DNA of 59,912 nt from a virus. The position numbers and the translations under genes are program-made. Shown here one piece after another: positions 35,502 to 44,544 of this stretch. Below the pieces are notes generated by a model that saw only the letters and a list, made by a program, of their open reading frames with translations, was not told the DNA's origin and did no database searches. Location: positions 1 to 59,912 of the IMG/VR virus record IMGVR_UViG_3300025770_001265. One strand, written 5' to 3'. The number at the start of each line of letters is the position of its first letter. The stretch's first letter is position 1.

Positions 35502-36743
35502 ATGTTAAAAGGCGGATCAGAAAGTGAAGTAAAAGATAGTTATACTCATGGGTTTTTTCATGAGGGAGTAGATAGTTATGTAATCAGGGCGTCACAGCCT
35601 ATCGAACTGCGCATATTACCAGCATTCGACACGAACCTAAAATCTGGATCGGATGAATTCCTAGAAAGTACTGTACCGTACAGGGATAGAAGTTTACCTG
35701 AGGATTATTATACAAAATCTCCAGGATTTTCATCATTCTATTATCCTGTAGCTGGTTATACGTTTTATGGTAATAATAAACTTTCGTGGCTTTGCCCATT
35801 AACGGGCGGCTCGACAAATAGACAAGGGATTTGCCCAGCAGCAGATGTATATAAATATTGCTTTAAAAATGAAGATGCTGCTTTGCATGCTTTGACAGTA
35901 AGCAAAAGTAAAACGGATCGTGCCATGGTAGTTCGCACTCGTGTATTTGGGTTGTTGAATTGTTACATGAAAGACCCGCGCACAAACGAAGCCGGAAATA
36001 AGATTCTTATCATAACACAAGCATCTTTAAACCAATTAAAGAAACGTTTATCGACAAGAGCAGGACGAGAAGATCCTATAATTACTGAAGACTTCAAAGA
36101 GTTTCTTTTTGGAGATATCACAGATATGAAAACTGGCTCTATAGCTATGATTAGAGAGACTCATATAGAAGATAATCCATCTTTAAAATTCGCTGGCGTT
36201 TTCTTTAGCGAGAAAGATGGATATTTGGACGGCAGAAAAGCTGATGTTCTTGATCCTAAGAAAAAGGAAGTAAAGGAAATACTTAGGGGTAGGTACAACA
36301 TAGCAGATGATGAGTCTATTACTAATATTCGTAGTTATGACGAGATTCTTGAGATGATAGTATCAGATGGTGCAATCCCATATAATATAATTGAACGTGC
36401 GTGCAGTCGCTATGCGGAAAACGGTATACCTTCAGCGCCTAAGGGTGTTGTCGCAGTAACGCCAGTAATTCAGGAGGTGTCTCCTCCAGAAGAAGTACAG
36501 CAAACGCCTGTAGTAGAGGAAGATGCTATTGTGGAAACTCCCACAGAGTCTAATGAGGATGAGGCAGAAAATGCTCCTCAGGTAGCAGTAGAGGCTCCTC
36601 AAGCTAGTACTAAGTTAGACCCCAAAGATGAAAAGCGTTTTTGGGATCTACATAAGCGTTACGAGGAAAATCACGCTGAGATGACCGGCGAAGATTTGTC
36701 TGACTACTTCACTCTTCGTATAAAGAGCGGAGTTCAGGTTTAG
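35502..36743 (+). CDS. Possible single-stranded DNA-binding protein
   Basis: A 413-residue protein between the polymerase and the recombinase, the place where T4-like and other phages often carry their ssDNA-binding protein. It has a Cys/Trp-rich segment (WLCPLTGGSTNRQGIC, later YKYC, about 104-130) that could bind a metal. A long Pro/Glu-rich acidic linker (about 320-380) precedes the C-terminus. The ATG follows a clear AAAAGGA ribosome site. No SSB family motif was recognised, so the call rests on context and architecture. Confidence 0.45.
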   Translation: MLKGGSESEVKDSYTHGFFHEGVDSYVIRASQPIELRILPAFDTNLKSGSDEFLESTVPYRDRSLPEDYYTKSPGFSSFYYPVAGYTFYGNNKLSWLCPLTGGSTNRQGICPAADVYKYCFKNEDAALHALTVSKSKTDRAMVVRTRVFGLLNCYMKDPRTNEAGNKILIITQASLNQLKKRLSTRAGREDPIITEDFKEFLFGDITDMKTGSIAMIRETHIEDNPSLKFAGVFFSEKDGYLDGRKADVLDPKKKEVKEILRGRYNIADDESITNIRSYDEILEMIVSDGAIPYNIIERACSRYAENGIPSAPKGVVAVTPVIQEVSPPEEVQQTPVVEEDAIVETPTESNEDEAENAPQVAVEAPQASTKLDPKDEKRFWDLHKRYEENHAEMTGEDLSDYFTLRIKSGVQV

Positions 36744-36767
36744 ATTAAAACAAACAACTAGGCTAGT

Positions 36768-36799
36768 ATTACCACCCCCCATCCAAGGGGGGTGGTAAT
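36768..36799 (+). terminator. Strong intergenic hairpin
   Basis: A perfect 13-bp stem (36768-36780 with 36787-36799, arms starting ATTACCACCCCCC) with a six-base loop ATCCAA. It sits between the candidate SSB gene and the recombinase gene. Only a weak T-rich tail follows, so it may attenuate transcription or protect RNA ends rather than stop transcription fully. Confidence 0.65.
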
Positions 36800-36828
36800 T
36801 AGTCTTGTTACAACTGAGGATTTAATTA

Positions 36829-38109
36829 ATGCCAAAAAAGAATACTAAGGCTACGGTTAAAACATTTGATCTCTTATCTGACGACAATCATGCTGATCAA
36901 GTTAGAGAGACAATGCTTACCATAGCATCTAAGAATAAAAAAGTTACAGGAGTTGAATTATATAGTAATGCTACAAAACCCTATGTGGAGTTGAAAAATA
37001 ACATACTTTTCCAGCAAGCTATTGGAATGCGTGGAATACCACACGGGACTTTGATTGAAATAATCGGACAAGATGGTATAGGTAAAACTTCATTAATATG
37101 GACCATAGCAGGTTATGCTATGTTACAAAATTCACCATTTTTTCTGGTTGAGTCTGAGGCTAAACCTATGGATAAAAATCGCGTGATGAGGTGCTTGTCA
37201 GATAATAGAGAATTGTCACAAAAAATGGTAGATCGCGTACTTGTGTCTAAATGCATTTCTATACTAGATGCTGTAGATGAGATAGAAAATTGGGTAGTAG
37301 CGCAGCGTGATACAATAGGCGTTCCATTAGAAACTCCTTTATTCTGCGCTATCGATACTTTTTCTAAACTAATGGCACCTAAGGAAGCAGAAGGTCGCGG
37401 ATTTTATGAGGGAGTCAAGGGAGCTAAAAAAGCTAAAACTCTTGAAGAACTAGGTACAGGTTCGAATTTTGAACATGCTAAATATGCTCAAAAATGGTGT
37501 AGAACATTACCTGCCTGGTTAAGTAAATATAATGTAATATTGTTCATAGTAAGCCATCAAAATCAAAAAATAGATATGGGGTTCGGTGGAGGTTCGTTCT
37601 CTAGCGATGCATTTAATCGCACAAAAATTGGAGGTAACGCTTTTAATCAAAATGCTGCTCTTCAGCTTATTCTTACACGAGAAGGGTTTCTTCTTCAAAA
37701 TGGCGAGAAAGTAGGTACAAAGGTTAAAGCTACAATCTCTAAAAATAGTTATGGACCTGAGGGTGGTATTATCCGGTATGAATTAGTATCTAGACCTTGG
37801 TTGGATGACGGCGATAATTACCAGCAACCGTCTTTGTATTTCGATAATACTACAGCAGATTGGTTTGCTCAAAATAATATCCTAAACGCACGTGTAGAAA
37901 GAAAACGTTATACATGTGAGGCATTGGAAGCTACCGCAGTTAAGGCAGATGAATTTTGTAAAAAATTATACGCAAACCCTGATTTAGTTTCAAGCCTGGG
38001 TACAGAGCGTCAAATATTGGGTTATCCTGTATTTGATTCAAGTGCGGACTATGAGGTAATAGGAGACGATGAATTATTAATTGAAGAGGATATTGATAAA
38101 GATGAGTAA
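36829..38109 (+). CDS. RecA/UvsX-like recombinase
   Basis: A 426-residue RecA-fold ATPase. Walker A is IIGQDGIGKTSLIW near residue 81. FFLVESEAK marks the next beta-strand, and LFIVSHQNQK with the loop GFGGGSFSSDAFNRTKIGG match the L1/L2 DNA-binding region. Strand exchange on SbcCD-processed ends is the expected role. The ATG follows ACTGAGGA, a good ribosome site, after a strong hairpin, so its translation may be set separately from upstream genes. The C-terminus is acidic. Confidence 0.82.
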   Translation: MPKKNTKATVKTFDLLSDDNHADQVRETMLTIASKNKKVTGVELYSNATKPYVELKNNILFQQAIGMRGIPHGTLIEIIGQDGIGKTSLIWTIAGYAMLQNSPFFLVESEAKPMDKNRVMRCLSDNRELSQKMVDRVLVSKCISILDAVDEIENWVVAQRDTIGVPLETPLFCAIDTFSKLMAPKEAEGRGFYEGVKGAKKAKTLEELGTGSNFEHAKYAQKWCRTLPAWLSKYNVILFIVSHQNQKIDMGFGGGSFSSDAFNRTKIGGNAFNQNAALQLILTREGFLLQNGEKVGTKVKATISKNSYGPEGGIIRYELVSRPWLDDGDNYQQPSLYFDNTTADWFAQNNILNARVERKRYTCEALEATAVKADEFCKKLYANPDLVSSLGTERQILGYPVFDSSADYEVIGDDELLIEEDIDKDE

Positions 38110-38536
38110 ACTTACAGTAAATCAATTGAGTCGTATGTTTACCAAGGCTTTTGGACTTAAAAAATTCTTAGCTTGTAATAATCATAATGATATCTTGGAG
38201 ATATTATTCCAAGAAGTTGATAGGTTTAACGCGCCTTGTGACGTTTATGATATATTTGTATTTAACGAGCGTATACCTATTTACACAGATTTAAATAATC
38301 CTTCTTCTAGCATTCGACAGTCTTTATATGATCGCCCCGGAGAGGTTGTTCTTGTAGCAGACTCTTTTATGATGGGTTTCGACGGTCTTCATTTAATTAC
38401 GTTAACTCCTTCCTTTTTGACAATTAATGATTGGCTTCAAAAATCCCAACAAGGAAAACATGAAATGTACATTCGTAGTATCGGATCAGAAGATATAAGT
38501 TTAGTTAGCAAATTAAGATCATTTATAGCATCGTAA
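38102..38536 (+). CDS. Unknown protein after recombinase
   Basis: A 144-residue protein. ATG at 38102 overlaps the recombinase stop by 8 bp and gives MSKLTVNQLSRMFTKAFG. A longer TTG-initiated version from 38081 is possible but less likely. The function is unknown. The alpha/beta sequence includes GEVVLVADSFMMGFDGLHL. Confidence 0.6.
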   Translation: MSKLTVNQLSRMFTKAFGLKKFLACNNHNDILEILFQEVDRFNAPCDVYDIFVFNERIPIYTDLNNPSSSIRQSLYDRPGEVVLVADSFMMGFDGLHLITLTPSFLTINDWLQKSQQGKHEMYIRSIGSEDISLVSKLRSFIAS

Positions 38537-38970
38537 TGATTAAACAATGGAATCCTAGATTTGGATTCTATATGCCCATAAAAAGTAATAGGCATGTAAA
38601 GCCTATAAATAAAGTTACTCGTAATGACTATAGTAGGCATATAGGTCCTGTACCTTTAATAGAATTGTGGTCCGACGATGATAATTTAATTCAGTCAGAC
38701 AAAGTAGATTTAATTTTAGAATTTGGAATACGCGCAACTGACGTACGAAATCCCAGGTTCGGAGATATGGTAGCAATGGTTGATTATCAAAATTTTAGTT
38801 TATATAAGCATTATATTTACCATAAAGGATTTACCTCAAATACAGATAAATACATATATTCAATAGAAAGCAGTAGAAGGTATCCCAAAAAATATATATG
38901 CCCAGGTAATGCTACGCATTTATTTGTGCGCGATATAATCCTAGAGGGGAAAGAGAAAAATGAGAAATAA
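38536..38970 (+). CDS. Unknown protein upstream of RecQ-like helicase
   Basis: A 144-residue protein, coupled by TAATG to its neighbour and overlapping the helicase start by 11 bp. It is basic and aromatic (WNPRFGFYMPIKSNRHVK). No domain was recognised. Confidence 0.6.
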   Translation: MIKQWNPRFGFYMPIKSNRHVKPINKVTRNDYSRHIGPVPLIELWSDDDNLIQSDKVDLILEFGIRATDVRNPRFGDMVAMVDYQNFSLYKHYIYHKGFTSNTDKYIYSIESSRRYPKKYICPGNATHLFVRDIILEGKEKNEK

Positions 38971-40606
38971 TATACTATGTAAGGCTACATATGAAAGAGG
39001 TGCATCTAATCTACCTAGAATTTTGAAAGAAATGGGTTTTGAAAGTTTAAGGCCGGGGCAATCTGATGCTGTACATAACATACTAGGTAAGAGAGACACA
39101 CTATGTTTTATGCCAACTGCATTTGGTAAGTCTGCTATATACCAAATACCCACTCTATGTCTTGGGTGGAAAACTTTGGTTTTTAGTCCATTGTTATCTT
39201 TAATGCAGGACCAAGTTGAGTCCCTACAGAATAAAGGATTTCAAGCCGGCCAGGTATCTAGTAATCAAGGCGCAGCAGAGAATAGTTTAACTATGTCAGA
39301 CTGGGAGATGGGAGAACTTAGTTTCCTTTTTGTAGCTCCGGAAAAATTATCTAATGACAGGTTTGTGCGTTCCATGACGAAGGTACGTCCTGATTTTATA
39401 GTAGTTGATGAGGCTCATTGTATTTCATCTTGGGGTGATACTTTTAGACCTAGTTATCAAAATATAGGTTTATTCGTAGAGCTTATGAATCCTTCTGTCG
39501 TACTCGCGATGACTGCTACTAAAACTCATGAAGTAGAGTCTGATGTGAAGCAAAAACTGTCGATTGCTGGTTGTTCAAAAGTTGATTATTTTCCCAGGCG
39601 TGAAAATTTAATTTATAGTTCTGAAGCATTTCAGCTAACTAAGTTTTTAAGGTCTGTAAATAATGCCATTGGCTCTGTAATTGTATACTGTGCAAGTATA
39701 CGCGAAGTAGAGGAGATATATAATTTAACAAAAACAAATATTATTGGTGGTGCTCTATTGTATCATGGTGAAATGCAATCTGGTAAACGCGTGTCAAATC
39801 AATCTATGTTTATGTCTAATAGAGTTCGAGTAATGTTTGCTACGAAAGCTTTTGGTATGGGTATAGACAAGTCAGATATAAGGACAATAATTCATAAGGG
39901 ATATACATCTTCGCTCGAAGATTATGCCCAAGAAACTGGTAGGGCAGGTCGTGATGGTAAAGAATCTAAATGCATACTTATGTATGATTCAAAGTCAATG
40001 GATGTGCAGCACTGGTTTATAGATAGTAAATTTCCAAATAAAGCAATGTTCAGTCGCGTGTATAGGCATTTAAACTTAAAGAAAGATAGAAATGATTATG
40101 CATATATAAGTAATAAATCTATAGGTGATGCTTTAGGCGTACATGGCGCTGTAATAGGTTCCTGCATTAATGTTATGAACCAGGCTGGAGTTATAGAAAA
40201 AAAAGTTTTATCTAGAAAATTATTTAAAGCCAAGATACTCAAAGAACATATTAATGAGAAATATCAAAACATAATTTCAGCAATAGAGGATCTAGGCGTG
40301 CCCTCAGAGTCTGATTCTGGGTTTTATGAAGTCGATATTGACTACGTAGCTTCTACCCAAAATATCAAGACACCAACATTACGTAATAAATTAAAAGAAT
40401 TAAATAAAGAAGGTTATATTATATTTATACCACCCTTCAGAGGAAGTCCTGTTAAAATAGTGGGAACTTTAAGCTTGATTAGTTTCGAAACTTTAGAGAG
40501 AAAGGCTGAATCTGAACGTCAAAAATTAGGTACTGTACAAAATTATATTAATTGCCCGGACACTAATAAACAGGAATTTTTACATAATTATTTTGATGAA
40601 TCCTGA
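38960..40606 (+). CDS. RecQ-like ATP-dependent DNA helicase
   Basis: A 548-residue superfamily 2 helicase. RecQ signatures are clear: motif 0 FESLRPGQSDAV, motif I CFMPTAFGKSAIYQ, motif II VVDEAHCISSWGDTFRPSY, motif III LAMTATK, motif V FATKAFGMGIDKSDIRTIIH and motif VI QETGRAGRDGK. Motif I is unusual: the common TGGGKS is TAFGKS. The C-terminal region (about 365-548) has winged-helix-like segments, but no four-Cys zinc cluster was seen. A role in fork repair or recombination beside UvsW and RecA is inferred. Confidence 0.88.
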   Translation: MRNNILCKATYERGASNLPRILKEMGFESLRPGQSDAVHNILGKRDTLCFMPTAFGKSAIYQIPTLCLGWKTLVFSPLLSLMQDQVESLQNKGFQAGQVSSNQGAAENSLTMSDWEMGELSFLFVAPEKLSNDRFVRSMTKVRPDFIVVDEAHCISSWGDTFRPSYQNIGLFVELMNPSVVLAMTATKTHEVESDVKQKLSIAGCSKVDYFPRRENLIYSSEAFQLTKFLRSVNNAIGSVIVYCASIREVEEIYNLTKTNIIGGALLYHGEMQSGKRVSNQSMFMSNRVRVMFATKAFGMGIDKSDIRTIIHKGYTSSLEDYAQETGRAGRDGKESKCILMYDSKSMDVQHWFIDSKFPNKAMFSRVYRHLNLKKDRNDYAYISNKSIGDALGVHGAVIGSCINVMNQAGVIEKKVLSRKLFKAKILKEHINEKYQNIISAIEDLGVPSESDSGFYEVDIDYVASTQNIKTPTLRNKLKELNKEGYIIFIPPFRGSPVKIVGTLSLISFETLERKAESERQKLGTVQNYINCPDTNKQEFLHNYFDES

Positions 40607-41036
40607 CACAAAGAAAGAACTAATTGAGCTTTTAGGTGAAATGTCAAAAAACCCTAAAATTTTAAATTTACCACCGCCTCCACCAATTATGGATGCGGAT
40701 AGTTCTCTTTGGTATCATAAAAAACAAGTTAAATGTGCCTGCGGTCAAAAAACACTATCCATGGATGAGTGTCGCATCGTTAAAACCGGGTATATATCGG
40801 CCCTAGATACTGTGTGTAGCGAGTGCTTTAAAGATGTTAAGGATACTTGTCCTATTGTATGTATACCGTGTAAGAAAGTAACTGCTAGATTGGAGCCAAA
40901 TAAGGATAAAGATGGATTTGAATATGAACGAGGTAAAGCCTACCACATAGATGCATGTCCTACTTGTGATCCAAATATTAACTCCTCAATGGTAGTTGAA
41001 AAGATAATCTACAACAAAGAAAGAAAAAAATTATGA
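40596..41036 (+). CDS. Zinc-ribbon protein
   Basis: About 146 residues from ATG 40596, which lies inside the helicase tail. The upstream TTG at 40593 was not chosen. Cys pairs CACG, CSEC, CIPC and CPTC spread over about residues 47-125 suggest one or two structural zinc sites. The function is unknown. DNA or RNA binding is plausible. Confidence 0.6.
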   Translation: MNPDTKKELIELLGEMSKNPKILNLPPPPPIMDADSSLWYHKKQVKCACGQKTLSMDECRIVKTGYISALDTVCSECFKDVKDTCPIVCIPCKKVTARLEPNKDKDGFEYERGKAYHIDACPTCDPNINSSMVVEKIIYNKERKKL

Positions 41037-41221
41037 CTATAAGTACAATACTGTGTGTGCTTTTTGGGTTCTTCTTAGGACTTTTACTATGCAAGCATAA
41101 TATTACTGATTTCGATAAAGCCAAAACTCCTTTTAAAAATTTATTTAAATGGATTACTGGTTTATTTACCAACAAGGAAAAATCAAATGCCGAAACAAAA
41201 GAAAACAACGAAAAAAGATAA
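41033..41221 (+). CDS. Small single-pass membrane protein
   Basis: A 62-residue protein. Residues 3-20 are a transmembrane helix (ISTILCVLFGFFLGLLL), followed by a charged cytoplasmic-type tail. ATGA overlaps the previous stop, and the tail overlaps the next gene by 35 bp. It could be a small holin-like, exclusion or membrane anchor protein. None is proven. Confidence 0.6.
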   Translation: MTISTILCVLFGFFLGLLLCKHNITDFDKAKTPFKNLFKWITGLFTNKEKSNAETKENNEKR

Positions 41222-41771
41222 AAATTTAGCTGTAATTGACAGACCGCAGTTATCAAAGGCAGAAGCTCAGTCTATAAGACTGCCAAATGCTGAGGAGGTT
41301 TCAAAGGATAAGTATGTGTTTAGTATGGGTTACGTAGCACCTAGTGGCGAGCTAAAGATCAAAAAATGCACTCAAAAAGTTTGGAAAGAAATAAATTCTG
41401 AGGAGTTGTTCAAAAAATTTAGATATAATTTTGATATCTTCACCGATGAAAATGATGTAGTACAGCATATTAATGCCAGGGCTAAAGCAGAATTTCTACC
41501 ACCTGGTTTCGACATAACAGATATAAAATCTGAATTGGAGGATAAAGAAGTTAAGCATCTTGAGATTGTAAAAGACGCTACTGATACACTACGCGTGATG
41601 AGATCTCCATCCTCATGCTCTAGGCCGACTGAAGACGAGATATTAACTGGCGTACAGGATTTAGAGAGTATCTCAAGTGGGGATTATATTAATGGTAAAT
41701 ATAGGGTAGAGGAAATCCGGGAAAAGAGTGGTGCAACAACCTATTATATAGATTCTACCTTTCAGGAATAG
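41187..41771 (+). CDS. Unknown basic-start protein
   Basis: A 194-residue protein with a Lys-rich N-terminus (MPKQKKTTKKDK) and an otherwise mixed, acidic sequence. It was not recognised. It ends just before a promoter-like motif and is probably the last gene of the long replication transcript. Confidence 0.6.
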   Translation: MPKQKKTTKKDKNLAVIDRPQLSKAEAQSIRLPNAEEVSKDKYVFSMGYVAPSGELKIKKCTQKVWKEINSEELFKKFRYNFDIFTDENDVVQHINARAKAEFLPPGFDITDIKSELEDKEVKHLEIVKDATDTLRVMRSPSSCSRPTEDEILTGVQDLESISSGDYINGKYRVEEIREKSGATTYYIDSTFQE

Positions 41772-41774
41772 TTA

Positions 41775-41803
41775 GTGTCTTTGTGTTATATATATTTAGA
41801 CAC
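41775..41803 (+). promoter_or_regulatory. Promoter-like GTGTTATATATAT flanked by inverted repeat
   Basis: GTGTTATATATAT (41783-41795) lies between perfect arms GTGTCT (41775-41780) and AGACAC (41798-41803). It is 44 bp from the next ATG, matching the layout at 17,175. Confidence 0.5.
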
Positions 41804-41838
41804 CGTAATTTATACGTAAAAAAAATACATGAATATAA

Positions 41839-42639
41839 ATGACTATAAAACAAAAAAATATAAAATTAATTAAAAGAGCAGCAAGCGTAGTAGATGGAAA
41901 AGGTAATCACATAACAGAGCCGTATATTATAACGGAAAAATCATGTGCACAATTAGTAACTATTAATATTGAATTAGATTATATTTCGGGTGAGGAGCAG
42001 GGAGTTCCACCAAAGTTTCAGCTATATTTAGAGGGATTAGAAAACAGCCCATTAAATTTAGAGCAACCCGTAACCACGATGGCGTATAAAGAATTGGAGA
42101 GTACCATTGCCAATCATTCTGGACATTATTTAGATCCAAGACGGTCTTATATTAGTACATCTTTGATACGGCCATATGGGGTGGGCATACATCCTGGAGA
42201 CGTAATAAAGCGTTCAATAAGACTGGCTGAGGTAAAAAATTTATTTCTCATGCAATTCCCTGAAATGCTTAGAGAACCTAAATTTCATAATAAAATAACG
42301 GAAAACTCAAATCAGCCAGTGACGTTTACCAGAAAGAAAAGGTTTGAAAGGGCATTTTCTGAGGAGTTTGAGTTGCCTATATTTGTAGAGTCAAGTCTCT
42401 GTGATATAGTGGCACGCAAGAATGGCGCAGAGTTACCTCCAATAGTGGAGTATTCTAGTTTCTTAAAATCAGCTTTTCCTCATAGAAAAATTAAGGTAAA
42501 AAATGAAGGTCGTAGACTTAACAAAAACGACGAGCTGGAGTATGTAATAAATGATATCCCAGCTCAAGGTACCGATCATTTTCATGTGATAGAGCGTGAG
42601 TATGCTACTGCCTTAGGTCGTGATGTTAGTCTAGTATAA
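41839..42639 (+). CDS. Unknown 266-residue protein
   Basis: No family was recognised. A short basic start (MTIKQKNIKLIKRAASVV) is followed by a mixed alpha/beta body with SHY-type aromatic positions (NHSGHYLDPRRSYISTSLIR). It lies alone between a promoter-like motif and a good terminator, so it may be a single-gene transcript made at high level. A virion protein is possible. Confidence 0.6.
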   Translation: MTIKQKNIKLIKRAASVVDGKGNHITEPYIITEKSCAQLVTINIELDYISGEEQGVPPKFQLYLEGLENSPLNLEQPVTTMAYKELESTIANHSGHYLDPRRSYISTSLIRPYGVGIHPGDVIKRSIRLAEVKNLFLMQFPEMLREPKFHNKITENSNQPVTFTRKKRFERAFSEEFELPIFVESSLCDIVARKNGAELPPIVEYSSFLKSAFPHRKIKVKNEGRRLNKNDELEYVINDIPAQGTDHFHVIEREYATALGRDVSLV

Positions 42640-42650
42640 GTTAAGTATAT

Positions 42651-42679
42651 AAAAAATGGGTCATATGATCCATTTTTTT
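42651..42679 (+). terminator. Rho-independent terminator
   Basis: The stem AAAAAATGG-G-TCA pairs with TGA-T-CCATTTTTT and ends in seven T. The A-rich left arm could make it act on both strands. It follows the 266-residue gene. Confidence 0.85.
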
Positions 42680-42695
42680 AACTATCTGTAAAATT

Positions 42696-43040
42696 ATGAA
42701 ATTAAAAACAAATGATGCCGATGTAGAATATCAGAAATGTGATCTAACTCCAATGGTCACAATGGTAGCAGTTGACGAGTTTGGAGGTATTAAGCTTCTC
42801 GAGCATGTGGGGGAGGACAACTTAGCGCGTTTTTTGAGTCTTGCCTCTCAGCTAGAAGATAATCCAATAGTCTCTGATTGCTTCCTGTTGGATTGTATAG
42901 GACAGGAGATATATACGTTGGATTCTTATGATTATCTTAAGAGTATTTCTGGATTCTTTCTAAGTAGTGGTCACGTTTCAGATCTAATTAATGCCTGCGC
43001 TAAGGACGGATTGAAATTTACATTCATAGTTTCCTATTGA
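42696..43040 (+). CDS. Small acidic protein, unknown
   Basis: A 114-residue acidic protein with two Cys close together (SDCFLLDCIGQEIYTLDSYD). No family was recognised. It begins 17 bp after the terminator, with no promoter motif recognised between. Confidence 0.55.
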   Translation: MKLKTNDADVEYQKCDLTPMVTMVAVDEFGGIKLLEHVGEDNLARFLSLASQLEDNPIVSDCFLLDCIGQEIYTLDSYDYLKSISGFFLSSGHVSDLINACAKDGLKFTFIVSY

Positions 43041-43093
43041 CAGGAGCTCTACTACATGAATAATCGAAGACAACAATTAACCTTAATATAGTT

Positions 43094-43324
43094 ATGTCCG
43101 ATCAAATTACCAAAGAACAAGAAGTAGAGATTCAACAGCGTTATAAGAAAGCTCACTACAAGGGCTGGCTTAACCAACAAATAGTTGGCGGAGGTAAAAC
43201 TTTTGAAGAAGCTCAAGAAAGTTTTAACAAAAACGATGTTATTGCTGGTAAGTATCTAGAAAAGCTCTCTAGTATTCACAATACTATTTTGGAGCAAGCT
43301 AAAGAATTATCTAAATCTAAGTAA
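43094..43324 (+). CDS. Small helical protein, unknown
   Basis: A 76-residue, charged, helical protein (QRYKKAHYKGWLNQQIVGGG, KTFEEAQESF). It was not recognised. It is followed by a strong hairpin that probably ends or stabilises its transcript. Confidence 0.55.
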   Translation: MSDQITKEQEVEIQQRYKKAHYKGWLNQQIVGGGKTFEEAQESFNKNDVIAGKYLEKLSSIHNTILEQAKELSKSK

Positions 43325-43344
43325 GAGATTACTTAGATTGCTCG

Positions 43345-43378
43345 ACAAACGCGGGGAACGCTACCTCCCTGCGTTTGT
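43345..43378 (+). terminator. 12-bp hairpin without U-tract
   Basis: ACAAACGCGGGG (43345-43356) pairs with CCCTGCGTTTGT (43367-43378), with one G-T pair, around a ten-base loop. No T-run follows, so it may be an RNA-stabilising or regulatory element rather than an intrinsic terminator. A GGTCA/TGACC dyad around TTGATATATAAG lies just downstream (about 43,394-43,427) and may hold a promoter for the next gene. Confidence 0.55.
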
Positions 43379-43456
43379 TATGCCCAAATTTCGGTCATGA
43401 TATTTTTTGATATATAAGCTTGACCAAGCCCTCAAAATAAGTCTTTCTGGTGACTT

Positions 43457-44101
43457 ATGGAGGCTGAAAATTTAGAGGCCGAAAAATTTAGAGAAAAGGT
43501 TATTAGCCTTTTAAGTGCATGCTATGCTTCCAGCAAGTTTGTAACTAAACAAGAATTTGCACAAGATTTGGGGACAAACTATCTACAATTATATCGCTGG
43601 ATGGAGGGTAAGACAATACCTCGTAAAGAATCTTTAAAGAAAATTTGTGATGTATGTCATGTTGATTTTTTAACATTTATGTCTCTCGAATCCGGAGGAG
43701 AATTTCCCCATAAAATTTTAAATTTAGCTAATTTAACGAAAGCTTATATTAAAGCTGATGTGAGTGGGGATTGCGCAGACGGTGAGTTAATAATAGCTCT
43801 AGCTTCAACAATTGTATATACACAACTTTTATATTTAGGTGCTAATCTAACTATAGAGACTGAGTGCATGTCTACCCCACAGCGAGCTGTGACGGCATTA
43901 CCTACCACACGTGGCAGTATAAGTTTTCTTGATCCTCAATTATTTGACTTACATATAGTTATATACGGCAGTACTAGCGGGTTAAACATTAAATGTTATT
44001 CCGACGTAAGTTCTTCTGATATATATGTAGCTTCTTTGACAACAGAGGATGTAAGTAGATTAGGTTTATTGATTAAAGATAATTACTTAAAAAATAAATG
44101 A
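43457..44101 (+). CDS. XRE-type helix-turn-helix regulator
   Basis: A 214-residue protein. Residues 29-77 form a Cro/C1-type HTH (VTKQEFAQDLGTNYLQLYRW, then GKTIPRKESLKKICD). A C-terminal domain of about 130 residues of unknown fold may sense a ligand or dimerise. It stands at the start of the gene run towards the portal and could set the timing of late genes. ATG at 43457 lies about 30 bp after the AT-rich dyad. Confidence 0.65.
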   Translation: MEAENLEAEKFREKVISLLSACYASSKFVTKQEFAQDLGTNYLQLYRWMEGKTIPRKESLKKICDVCHVDFLTFMSLESGGEFPHKILNLANLTKAYIKADVSGDCADGELIIALASTIVYTQLLYLGANLTIETECMSTPQRAVTALPTTRGSISFLDPQLFDLHIVIYGSTSGLNIKCYSDVSSSDIYVASLTTEDVSRLGLLIKDNYLKNK

Positions 44102-44544
44102 CTATAGATAAAAAAACACCCACCAAAGTTTTAGATCACTTTAGAAAAATGCAGAATTTAATGGAACAAGATGTAGATGACGCTGAAGTAGATTTATCTC
44201 CAGTGCAGGAGGACGACATCGACATTAATGCGTTAAAGCCATCTTATGTTAATCCCGAACCTCCTGAGTCTAAGCGTCTGTACAGATTGACTATGGAGCA
44301 TAATTTGTATAAGGTTTCTTTCATGGTGCATGACATTTCAGTAGCTGATTATCAATTAGCAGTTAGAGTACCTAAAGGAGATTTTAGATTTGAACCACAG
44401 CCTAATTCTAGATTCTCAATCGATTGTATGGGAAAAAATTATTCTGTAGTATATCTGGGCGGATTATTTGATTTCCCAAGCGATGATTCTTGGAGCCTAA
44501 CATTCATGATGGACAATGACGATACCTGGACACAATCCTCCTGA
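44098..44544 (+). CDS. Unknown acidic protein
   Basis: A 148-residue protein. An acidic first third (DVDDAEVDLSPVQEDDIDIN) is followed by a beta-rich domain (YKVSFMVHDISVADYQLAVR). ATGA overlaps the regulator stop, and the 3' end overlaps the phosphatase-like gene by 29 bp. The function is unknown. Confidence 0.6.
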   Translation: MTIDKKTPTKVLDHFRKMQNLMEQDVDDAEVDLSPVQEDDIDINALKPSYVNPEPPESKRLYRLTMEHNLYKVSFMVHDISVADYQLAVRVPKGDFRFEPQPNSRFSIDCMGKNYSVVYLGGLFDFPSDDSWSLTFMMDNDDTWTQSS

